This document shows positions 1-6,364 of a stretch of 34,097 bases of DNA, one piece after another. This DNA comes from Elusimicrobiota bacterium (GTDB taxonomy: Bacteria > Elusimicrobiota > Elusimicrobia > Elusimicrobiales > UBA9959): assembly GCA_016209085.1 (NCBI GenBank), contig JACQWV010000036.1:1-34097 (forward strand), in the 5' to 3' direction. The notes below the pieces were generated by a model, which saw only the letters and a program-made list of their open reading frames with translations, had not been told where the DNA came from and made no database searches. Both the position numbers and the translations under genes were made by a program. Positions within the stretch are counted from its first letter, which is position 1. Every line of letters starts with the position of its first letter.

Positions 1-380
1 ATGTCTTCCATTGCCTGCCCCTTCATTAAAGTTGAGATGCCGGCCATCACCTCCACCACTTCTATGGCACGCCTGACCTCGCCTCGGCTTTCTTCCAGGG
101 TCTTGCCCACCTCCATGGTGCAGAGTTTAGCGGCTTCGTCAAAACGCTCCTCCAGGGCCTGCTTTAACTTGAACATGTACCTTGAGCGCGTGACAGGCGG
201 GGTTGTCCTCCATTCAGGAAAAGCCGCCCGCGCAGATTTCACTGCCGCATCCACTTCTACGTCCGTGGAAAAAGTTACATTGCCCAGAACCTCGCCGGTA
301 GATGGATTGAACACGTCCTGCGAATGACCACCCTGCGGGACGCTCCATTCGCCATTGATATAATTTTTAACAATTTTCAT
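1..380 (-). CDS. mmsA: (Methyl)malonate-semialdehyde dehydrogenase, N-terminal part (cut by window edge)
   Basis: Reading the minus strand from the ATG at 380 gives 126 residues without a stop, beginning MKIVKNYINGEWS and continuing with VFNPSTGEVLGNVTFST, AAFPEWRTTPPVTRSRYMF and EVGKTLEESRGEV. This is the N-terminal coenzyme-binding part of CoA-acylating methylmalonate-semialdehyde dehydrogenase (ALDH superfamily). The ATG follows a GAGAGGA ribosome binding site. The catalytic cysteine lies outside the window. After a beta-alanine aminotransferase this enzyme would turn malonate semialdehyde into acetyl-CoA and CO2, which fits the dihydropyrimidinase and ureidopropionase genes upstream. The family is clear from sequence; the substrate is inferred from the neighbours. 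Confidence 0.9.
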   Translation of the reverse strand, partial: MKIVKNYINGEWSVPQGGHSQDVFNPSTGEVLGNVTFSTDVEVDAAVKSARAAFPEWRTTPPVTRSRYMFKLKQALEERFDEAAKLCTMEVGKTLEESRGEVRRAIEVVEVMAGISTLMKGQAMED

Positions 381-416
381 TTTATCCTCTCGTTGAACCG
401 CAACCCTTCTCTGAAG

Positions 417-477
417 TGTAGGGGTTTGATTTATCAAACCCGGTATCAAATCGGGTCGGATAAATCCGACCCCTACA
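417..477. repeat. TGTAGGGG palindromic repeat, copy A (two stem-loops)
   Basis: The 61-bp unit starts TGTAGGGG and ends CCCCTACA. It contains two adjacent hairpins: GGGTTTGATTTATCAAACCC and GGGTCGGATAAATCCGACCC. It fills the gap between the broken aminotransferase and mmsA. The second hairpin plus CCCCTACA recurs exactly at 4582-4606, and a variant of the whole unit lies at 3622-3688. Confidence 0.85.
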
Positions 478-491
478 AATATTTATTTCTT

Positions 492-1663
492 TTACACCTT
501 CTCAAATGCTTCTTTTAAAATTGAGATCGCTGCGTCTACCTGCTCTTTGGTAACTGTCATGGGCGGGCTGATCCTCAACACGTTTCCGTAAAGGCCGCCT
601 TTTCCGATGAGAAGTCCCTGCTTCTTTGTTTCCTCAAAGAGCCGCAGAACTGCCTGAGGATCCGGCGTTTTGGATTTCCTGTCAGCCACGAGTTCCACAC
701 CTAACATCAACCCCATCCCGCGCACATCGCCTATTTTTGGATAGACATTCTGAAGTTCCAAAAGGCGTCCGCGGAAATAGTCTCCGAGTTTAGAAACCTT
801 ATCAAGCAGATTTTCCTCTTCAATGAATTCAATGGTCGCGTGAGCGGCCGCGCATGAAACCGGATTTCCTCCGAACGTGGAAATGGTCAGGCCTTTAAGA
901 CTGTCTGCGATTTCTGGCGTGGTAATGGTCCAACCGATGGGAATGCCGTTGGCCATGCCCTTGGCTGATGTCATGATGTCCGGGACCACCCCGAAATGCT
1001 CAATGCCGAACCAACGGCCGCCTGTCCGTCCCCACCCAGTCTGAACCTCGTCCGCAATGAAAAGCGTTCGTCTAAATCGCGGGCACACGCCATATCGCAG
1101 GACGGATAGTTCAGATGGAACGGACACCGGTAGCAGTAGGGCGCGGGAGCGTGATGGATTCCAGGCACAAGGGTTCTGGATATTTTCCAGGAAGAATGTG
1201 CGGTCAGATTCATAGCCAGCGCTGAGCGGCCGCTGTAGCAGTGCCTGAGCGCTATAATTTCCTGTTGCCCGGTATAATGCTGCGCGAGCAGGACTGCGGT
1301 CTCGTCTGCCTCGGTGCCGCTGTTGGTGAAAAAACTTTTTTTCAGGTTTCCAGGCGCAAGCCCCGCTAATTTCTCAGCCAATTCCCCGGCAGGCGCTGTC
1401 GGGTAGAGCGTTGAGACGTGCTGAAGCTTGCTTGCCTGCTCAACGAATCTGTCAGTGACGAACTTGTTGCAATGGCCGATGGAAACCGTAAGGATACCTC
1501 CGAAGAAATCCATGTATTCCCGTCCTTCTGCGTCGTATACGCAGCAGCCTTTGCCCGAAACAAGCGCCAGGGGCTCTAGGTAATAAGTGATGACCCCTGG
1601 TATAAGAAATTCTTTGTATTTTTTTGTTATTTCCGCGTTAGTTACTGTCATCCGTTCTGTCAT
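492..1663 (-). pseudogene. Class III PLP aminotransferase (AGXT2 / beta-alanine type), broken by deletion plus frameshift
   Basis: Two overlapping minus-strand frames each carry half of one aminotransferase. The first (from the ATG at 1663, after a GGGAG site) has the N-terminal half with GGILTVSIGHCN, FFTNSGTEADE and CDMACARDLDE. The second (about 1070 down to 492) resumes at LFIADEVQTGWGRTG and has the PLP-lysine motif SAKGMANGIPIG and an intact C-terminus. Family members have roughly 40-45 residues between CARDL.E and FIADEVQ, including the EPIQGVGG segment; here they are missing and the frame shifts (total length is not a multiple of three). The junction is near 1060-1075. An intact enzyme would move the amino group from beta-alanine to pyruvate or glyoxylate. 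It is either a recent pseudogene or an assembly collapse. Confidence 0.85.
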
Positions 1664-1744
1664 TTTTTTATCTCCCATTTGCTTTGTAATAAAGCAATCT
1701 CACAGCAAGACCGCCGCTTTGCGCTCGCGGTGACACAACTGCGT

Positions 1745-2102
1745 GTCGTTGCGAGCGCAGCGAAGCAATCTATAAAGCGCTGTATAAATCTTTCCACTCA
1801 GGATTCATTTTACTTATCAAATCTATCTTTTTTTGTCTTGAGCCGCCTTTTATTTGTTTTTCTCGTCCTATTGCAGTATTAACATCCGGCGTAGTCTCAT
1901 AATAAACAAGCTTGGTGATATTATATTTTGATGTAAATCCCGGTACAAGTTTTTGCTTGTGCTCATAAACCCTTCGCATGAGGTTATTTGTAACGCCTGT
2001 GTAAAGAACTATGTTACTCCAATTTGTCATGATGTAAATGTAATACTCTTTGGAATACATGTTTTATGGATTGCTTCGGGCAAACAACGCCCTCGCAATG
2101 AC
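1745..2102. mobile_element. Inverted-repeat cassette around the GIY-YIG gene
   Basis: The left arm (1745-1773) reads GTCGTTGCGAGCGCAGCGAA followed by GCAATC. The right arm (about 2066-2102) contains GATTGCTTCGGG and CTCGCAATGAC, the inverted counterpart with a short internal difference. The only gene between them is the GIY-YIG nuclease. A further degenerate piece (AAGCAATCTCACAGC ... CTCGCGGTGACA) lies just left, at about 1692-1734. The arrangement resembles a small homing cassette, but no target duplication was found. Confidence 0.6.
1770..2060 (-). CDS. GIY-YIG superfamily endonuclease (small, UvrC-N-like)
   Basis: The product is 96 residues. It starts MYSKEYYIYIMTN and has the GIY-YIG signature as YYIYIM ... 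VLYTGVTNNLMRRVYEHK, followed by the family C-terminus AIGREKQIKGGSRQKKIDL and NPEWKDLY. Length and motifs match the single-domain GIY-YIG proteins scattered through many bacterial genomes, so it looks intact. It lies on the same strand as the catabolic genes, between dihydropyrimidinase and the broken aminotransferase, and is flanked by inverted repeats. That suggests it is an inserted selfish or repeat-associated gene rather than part of the pathway. Its biological role is unknown. Confidence 0.9.
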   Translation of the reverse strand: MYSKEYYIYIMTNWSNIVLYTGVTNNLMRRVYEHKQKLVPGFTSKYNITKLVYYETTPDVNTAIGREKQIKGGSRQKKIDLISKMNPEWKDLYSAL

Positions 2103-2126
2103 AGTCTCTTAATTCGCGCCATTCAT

Positions 2127-3575
2127 TTACTCAAATCCCCACCCGTGGACGTCGAATCTCTTTCTACTCAAATACCTTCCATAACCTTTTTCGCCTGTGA
2201 ACTTGTTGTATTCAGATGCCACTTTTCCCCTGGAGATTACGAAAGCGGGAAGCCCCTCTAATTTGAATCCCTCAAACGCGGAGTAGTCCACATTGTGTTT
2301 AGAAGTTTTAACTGAGACCTCTCCTGTTTTGCCCGGGTCAAATATGACTAAATCAGCATCCGAGCCAACTGCCACGGTTCCTTTTTCCGGATACAGTCCA
2401 AATATTTTTGCGGCATTGGCGGAAATTGCGGCCGCGAACTGGTTGCGGCTTATTCTGCCACAACGCACTCCGTAGGTGTAGAGCAGATTGACCCTATCAC
2501 CTACTGCGGGAATGCCGTTCGGTATCTTCAGAAAATCATCTTTTCCCATGTCCTTCTGGCCCTTGAAATTAAAGGAGCAATGATCCGTTGATACGCTTTG
2601 AATGAAACCATCGCGCAGTCCGGCCCAGAGCCTGTCATGGTTTGACACGTGACGCAGCGGCGGAGACATAACCCACTTGGCGGCCTCAAATCCGTTCTTG
2701 CGATACAGTTCGTCTGAAAGAAGCAAATATTGCGGGCACGTTTCCGCAAGCACGAGCTGGCCGCTGACCCTGGCTGCCTGAACCTCCCGCAAGGCCTCTA
2801 CGCAACTCATGTGCACGATGTGCAGAGGGGATTTTGCCATTTCCGCAAGGACTATGGCGCGGTGAACTGCCTCGCCCTCTGCATCTGCCGGATGAGCAAG
2901 CGGGTGATACTCGGGCCCGGTCTTTTTTTCCCCGGCAAAGCGCTTCATCAAATGAGCGAGCATATCTCCGTTCTCGGCGTGCACGGAAACAAGAGCTGAT
3001 TGTTCTTTGGCCGCGCGCAGGACTTGCAGAAGCTGGTCGTCGTCTATCATCAGCGCCCCTTTGTATGCCATGAAGCACTTGAAACTGGATATCCCTGCTT
3101 TAACAATGCCCGGTATGTCCGCTAACACTTCCTTATTGACATCCACCAGCGCCAGGTGGAAGCCATAATCCACGGCCGCTTTTCCATCTGCCTTCTCATG
3201 CCAGGCAGATACGGCTTCAGATAGTTTCTGTCCCTTGCCTGGTATGACGAAATCTACAACAGTGGTGGTGCCTCCGCATGCGGCAGCAATTGTGCCCGTC
3301 TCAAAATCGTCCGCTGATATTGTTCCCATGAAAGGGAGAGCGAAATGCGTGTGAGCATCTATCCCGCCCGGGTATATCTCAAGGCCCTGCGCGTTAATAA
3401 CCTTATCCCGGTCAGCGGGCTCTATACCGCGGCTGATTTGACAAATCTTTCCGTCCTCAATCAGAATGTCTGCGGCGAAAGAATCAGACGCGGTGAAAAT
3501 GGTTCCATTTTTTATCAGCATCCTCGCTTCCGATGCGGGTTTAATATCTTTGCGTTTCGTATTTCTTTGTGTCAT
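2127..3575 (-). CDS. hydA: Dihydropyrimidinase / D-hydantoinase
   Basis: The 482-residue amidohydrolase hydrolyses the ring of dihydrouracil or dihydrothymine to the N-carbamoyl-beta-amino acid. The binuclear metal site is complete: GGIDAHTHF (His75, His77), the carboxylatable lysine in SSFKCFMAYKG (Lys166), SVHAENGD (His199), HIVHMS (His255) and STDHCSF (Asp331). Length is normal for the family. The ATG at 3575 follows GAGAGGATATT; a second in-frame ATG at residue 19 has a site too close to use. It lies downstream of the ureidopropionase-type gene in the same direction, which supports a reductive pyrimidine degradation role over a general hydantoinase. No dihydropyrimidine dehydrogenase is visible in the window. 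Confidence 0.93.
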   Translation of the reverse strand: MTQRNTKRKDIKPASEARMLIKNGTIFTASDSFAADILIEDGKICQISRGIEPADRDKVINAQGLEIYPGGIDAHTHFALPFMGTISADDFETGTIAAACGGTTTVVDFVIPGKGQKLSEAVSAWHEKADGKAAVDYGFHLALVDVNKEVLADIPGIVKAGISSFKCFMAYKGALMIDDDQLLQVLRAAKEQSALVSVHAENGDMLAHLMKRFAGEKKTGPEYHPLAHPADAEGEAVHRAIVLAEMAKSPLHIVHMSCVEALREVQAARVSGQLVLAETCPQYLLLSDELYRKNGFEAAKWVMSPPLRHVSNHDRLWAGLRDGFIQSVSTDHCSFNFKGQKDMGKDDFLKIPNGIPAVGDRVNLLYTYGVRCGRISRNQFAAAISANAAKIFGLYPEKGTVAVGSDADLVIFDPGKTGEVSVKTSKHNVDYSAFEGFKLEGLPAFVISRGKVASEYNKFTGEKGYGRYLSRKRFDVHGWGFE

Positions 3576-3621
3576 AATATCCTCTCTTGTCTTTGTTAGG
3601 TGTCCATGAAAACACGACCTG

Positions 3622-3688
3622 TGTAGGGGCTTGATTTATCAAGTCCGATTTATACATTCTTGCGGGTTGCATAAATGCAACCCCTACA
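3622..3688. repeat. TGTAGGGG palindromic repeat, copy B
   Basis: The 67-bp unit starts TGTAGGGG and ends CCCCTACA. It contains the imperfect hairpin GGCTTGATTTATCAAGTCC and the hairpin GGGTTGCATAAATGCAACCC. Outer ends match copy A but the inner stems differ while staying self-complementary. It lies between the ureidopropionase-type gene and dihydropyrimidinase. Confidence 0.82.
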
Positions 3689-3691
3689 TTT

Positions 3692-4564
3692 TCAGGGCAG
3701 AAGTTTGACTATATCGCCGTAAGTCTCGGGGCGCCTGTCTCTATAAAACTGCCAGACATTGCGCACATTGTCAATCTTATCAAGATCAATGTCCGCTACC
3801 ACGAGTTCATCCAAGTTTCCGCTCCCCTCAGCAAGTATCTCTCCGCGGGGATTGACAAAATAACTGTGGCCATAAAATTTTCCAACCTTCCACGGCATTT
3901 CTATCCCTATGCGGTTGATACAGCCCATAAAATAGCCGTTGGCAACTGCGTGTGCCGGCTGCTCTAATTTCCAGAGATGGTCAGACAGGCCGGCAACCGT
4001 GGCTGAGGGATTGAACACTATCTCTGCCCCGCCAAGACCCAGGATTCTGGCGCCCTCCGGGAAGTGCCTGTCATAGCAGATGTAGACTCCGACCTTAGCG
4101 TATTTGGTCTCAAAAACCGGGTAACCTAAATTTCCGGGTTTAAAGAAAAACTTTTCCCAGAATCCAGCTACCTGCGGAATATGGTTCTTCCGATATTTTC
4201 CGAGATATTTTCCCCCGGCGTCCACCACTGCTGCTGTATTGTAATAGACCCCGGCTGTTGCCCTCTCATAGAGCGGAATCACAATGACCATATTGTATTT
4301 TTTCGCGTATTTAGACAACAACTTTGTTGTCGGACCCGGCACTGCTTCAGCAGTCTCGTACCATTTGGCGTCCTGTGAAGGACAGAAATAAGGGGTTGAG
4401 AAAATCTCCTGGAGGCAAAGGACCTGCACGCCTTTTTTGCCTGCCTTGTCTATCCATCCAAGGTGCTTTTTTATCATTGCTTCCTTAATCGCCTTAACGC
4501 TCCCTTCCCCCTCCTGCATCGGAAGGTAACATTGAATCAGTCCGCATTTTACCAATCTTGACAT
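3692..4564 (-). CDS. Carbon-nitrogen hydrolase, probable beta-ureidopropionase
   Basis: The 290-residue nitrilase-superfamily protein has the full Glu-Lys-Cys triad: LCLQEIF (Glu53), KYRKNHIP (Lys126) and YICYDRHFPE (Cys163). It starts at the ATG at 4564 behind AAGGAG. In the context of dihydropyrimidinase the expected reaction is hydrolysis of N-carbamoyl-beta-alanine to beta-alanine, CO2 and ammonia. N-carbamoylputrescine amidase is the main alternative within the family; the neighbours favour the pyrimidine role. The repeat copies flank it on both sides. Confidence 0.88.
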   Translation of the reverse strand: MSRLVKCGLIQCYLPMQEGEGSVKAIKEAMIKKHLGWIDKAGKKGVQVLCLQEIFSTPYFCPSQDAKWYETAEAVPGPTTKLLSKYAKKYNMVIVIPLYERATAGVYYNTAAVVDAGGKYLGKYRKNHIPQVAGFWEKFFFKPGNLGYPVFETKYAKVGVYICYDRHFPEGARILGLGGAEIVFNPSATVAGLSDHLWKLEQPAHAVANGYFMGCINRIGIEMPWKVGKFYGHSYFVNPRGEILAEGSGNLDELVVADIDLDKIDNVRNVWQFYRDRRPETYGDIVKLLP

Positions 4565-4581
4565 ATAATTCTCCTTTTAAC

Positions 4582-4606
4582 GGGTCGGATAAATCCGACC
4601 CCTACA
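4582..4606. repeat. TGTAGGGG palindromic repeat, half copy C
   Basis: Only the right hairpin is present: the 20-bp palindrome GGGTCGGATAAATCCGACCC followed by CTACA. It is identical to the right half of copy A and lies immediately upstream of the ureidopropionase start, overlapping the 3' end region of the ferritin-like gene (which stops at 4602). Confidence 0.8.
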
Positions 4607-5006
4607 ATTGTTTGTATTCAAGTATCAACCGATCTTTTTTGTCTGCCAGTTTTTCAAAAGTTCTCTTAACTTCTTTAAGGTTCACTGATTTCGCTGCATC
4701 ACGAAGAAAATCCCGCTGTTTTTCTATAATGGCAATAGAAAATTTCCAGTCTTCTACGTTGGAAGTCTCCATCAGATAGGATTTCTCGTCTATGCTCGCA
4801 CAGGGTTCCATTACCATTTCGGTGACATTCTCTTTTAATACGGTATTCAGCAGCCGGATGTTTTTTTCAGCCTCGTCCTTGAATCTGCATAAAGCGTCGT
4901 GCTCTTGTCCGCTAAGTTTCTCCATTGAGCGGCTGAAAAAATTCAGGCCGGAATTTTCCAGCCTGATGGCGAAATCCAGAAACGCGCTGAAAGTGTTGAG
5001 ACTCAT
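4602..5006 (-). CDS. Ferritin/rubrerythrin-like helical protein
   Basis: The 134-residue product starts at the ATG at 5006 behind AAGGGGG, reading MSLNTFSAFLDFAIRLENSG. It is all alpha-helical in character, with a pattern (FLDFAIRLENSG, FFSRSME, then FKDEAEKNIRLLN and FEKLADKKDRLILEY) resembling two-helix-pair rubrerythrin/ferritin-like domains. The usual second ExxH metal pair appears degenerate (ADKKDRLI), so di-iron binding is doubtful. The frame stays open upstream to 5240 only because it runs through a repeat element; the ribosome site and family-like start argue for 5006. It may be first in the catabolic transcript. Role unknown. Confidence 0.65.
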   Translation of the reverse strand: MSLNTFSAFLDFAIRLENSGLNFFSRSMEKLSGQEHDALCRFKDEAEKNIRLLNTVLKENVTEMVMEPCASIDEKSYLMETSNVEDWKFSIAIIEKQRDFLRDAAKSVNLKEVKRTFEKLADKKDRLILEYKQL

Positions 5007-5017
5007 ACCGCCCCCCT

Positions 5018-5292
5018 TAGGGACCGTAAAGAAATTATTGACATATTTGGCTGAGCTGACCCCGCACATGATGCGGGGCAAGGAGCGAGAAGCGAGCATA
5101 TCGTTGATATGTAAGCGACGAGCGACGCAGTTGCAGCCAAAAAGCAGCCAGCCCCTTCGGGGGAAGCCGATATGCGGCCATCTGCTGCGTTGCTCCTCAC
5201 TCACATACCACAGGGTATTCTCATTCGTCGCGCCTTGCATCTGACCTCATCTCGGCTTCCCAAATGTATCACTAATTTCTTTACGGTCCCTA
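5018..5292. mobile_element. 275-bp MITE-like element, copy 1 (structured core, TAGGGACC ends)
   Basis: The ends are inverted repeats starting TAGGGACCGTAAAGAAATTA, perfect for 20 bp and then imperfect to about 33 bp. The interior (about 5050-5240) is highly palindromic. Its reverse complement matches the element at 27614-27894 closely over about 200 bp (for example GATGCAAGGCGCGACGAATG, GAGGAGCAACGCAGCAGA and GGCTGCAACTGCGTCG). No transposase is present, so it would need one in trans. It fills the gap between the GAF-PAS gene and the ferritin-like gene. Confidence 0.82.
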
Positions 5293-5297
5293 CGCTC

Positions 5298-6155
5298 TTA
5301 TACGTTCGTTATGTCCTGAAAAATCATGCCCGCGCCTATCATGTTTCCGTCAACGCCTTTCATGGTTATTGAACTGTATCCTATTGTTTTTGTTTTCCCG
5401 TTCACAACGCATTTAAATTCTTGTCTTCTCACAGTCTTGCCGTTTTTCAGCACTTCTCCTATTATGTTTACCGCATCCGGACACGCCTTGTAAAAGTCTA
5501 TGATGCCTTTGTTCAGATATTCCTCGCCTACTTCAAATATCTCGCGGGCTTTCGGGTTAAAAAAAGTTATCTTTAAATCAAGGTCAACCCCTATAAATCC
5601 GCCTGAAAGATTGTTTATGGTGTTTTCTCCCTTGAGGCTCATCTGCTTCAGAGCGGATTCAAGCTCTTTTATGGCTACAGCCTGGCAGATTATGAGGCAA
5701 AGAGTCCCGACAAGTTTCAGGTCGTCTTCCGTGAAAGCGCCGACTACAGGATTTATTAATTCAACAATTCCGTATAATCTGTCTTTGTAAACGCATGGCA
5801 CGGCTATTATGCTTTTGGTTTTAAAACCCGTGCCGTAATCCACGTTTTTGGAAAAACGGGGGTCTTTTTCAACCTCGTTGGCTATAATGGGCTCCCTGGT
5901 TTCCGCGCACCAGCCGACTATGCCCTGATAGCCGAAGCTTATTCTGCTTATGTCTTTTGCCACCGGCCCGATGCTTTTTTTTATGGAAAGATTCTTTTTG
6001 GCTTCATCCGCTTCAAAGAAAGTGGCGGCATGGCAGCCTATGATTGAAGACGCTTTTCTTATGAGAAAATCCCATATTTCGTCGGGAGTTTCAAACTTTT
6101 CTCTCTTAAAACCTGAAACAAAAATATGTATCTGTTCAAAATATTTTTCTTTCAT
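5298..6155 (-). CDS. GAF-PAS sensory protein
   Basis: The 285-residue soluble protein starts at the ATG at 6155, behind AGAAGG (a GTG two codons earlier overlaps that site). Residues about 20-165 form a GAF domain (ATFFEADE, GIVGWCAETREPIIANEVEKD, SIIAVPC, GIVELIN). Residues about 175-285 form a PAS domain (GFIGVDLDLKITFFNPKARE, GAGMIFQDIT). There is no kinase, GGDEF, HD or DNA-binding output domain, so it is a stand-alone sensor module that probably signals by protein contact. The ligand cannot be told from sequence. Its upstream gap is filled with AAGGTGATAAGG-type repeats. Confidence 0.88.
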   Translation of the reverse strand: MKEKYFEQIHIFVSGFKREKFETPDEIWDFLIRKASSIIGCHAATFFEADEAKKNLSIKKSIGPVAKDISRISFGYQGIVGWCAETREPIIANEVEKDPRFSKNVDYGTGFKTKSIIAVPCVYKDRLYGIVELINPVVGAFTEDDLKLVGTLCLIICQAVAIKELESALKQMSLKGENTINNLSGGFIGVDLDLKITFFNPKAREIFEVGEEYLNKGIIDFYKACPDAVNIIGEVLKNGKTVRRQEFKCVVNGKTKTIGYSSITMKGVDGNMIGAGMIFQDITNV

Positions 6156-6161
6156 TATCAC

Positions 6162-6364
6162 CTTCTCACCTTATCACCTTTTGTTATCTTCTTGTCTTAT
6201 TCTTTAAATTTCCAATTTCTTTTTTTTACTCTCTCCCCTGCACCCTCTACCCTTTCTTCAACCCACTCTTATTTTTTACTACACGCTCTACTACATTAGG
6301 CAGAGCTTTGCTCTGCAGCTACTCTCCCCTATACCCTAATCTTTATACCCTACACCCTAACTTA
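6162..6364. repeat. Low-complexity intergenic repeat block with GCAGAGC hairpin
   Basis: On the minus strand the gap is a mosaic of short near-repeats: AAGGTGATAAGGTGA units at both ends and TAGGGTATAGGGGAGAG units in the middle. A perfect hairpin GCAGAGC-TTT-GCTCTGC lies at 6300-6316. The AAGGTGA units run into the last codons of the amidase gene. No gene is visible in this stretch. Confidence 0.7.

Noticed and set aside
1-327. Plus-strand open frame at the left edge
   Set aside because: It is the antisense of a clear (methyl)malonate-semialdehyde dehydrogenase N-terminus on minus.
324-518. 64-codon plus-strand frame
   Set aside because: It overlaps the mmsA start and the palindromic repeat; no family resemblance.
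1679-1882. Plus-strand frame in the GIY-YIG cassette
   Set aside because: It lies in the inverted repeat and antisense to the nuclease.
2293-3078. Several open frames antisense or overlapping within dihydropyrimidinase
   Set aside because: Shadows of the GC-richer coding sequence; no motifs.
5007-5240. Upstream extension of the ferritin-like gene (MQGATNENTLWYV...)
   Set aside because: The extension reads through the MITE core. A similar frame appears in the second copy (27633-27896) because the DNA repeat is shared; a good ribosome site supports the start at 5006.
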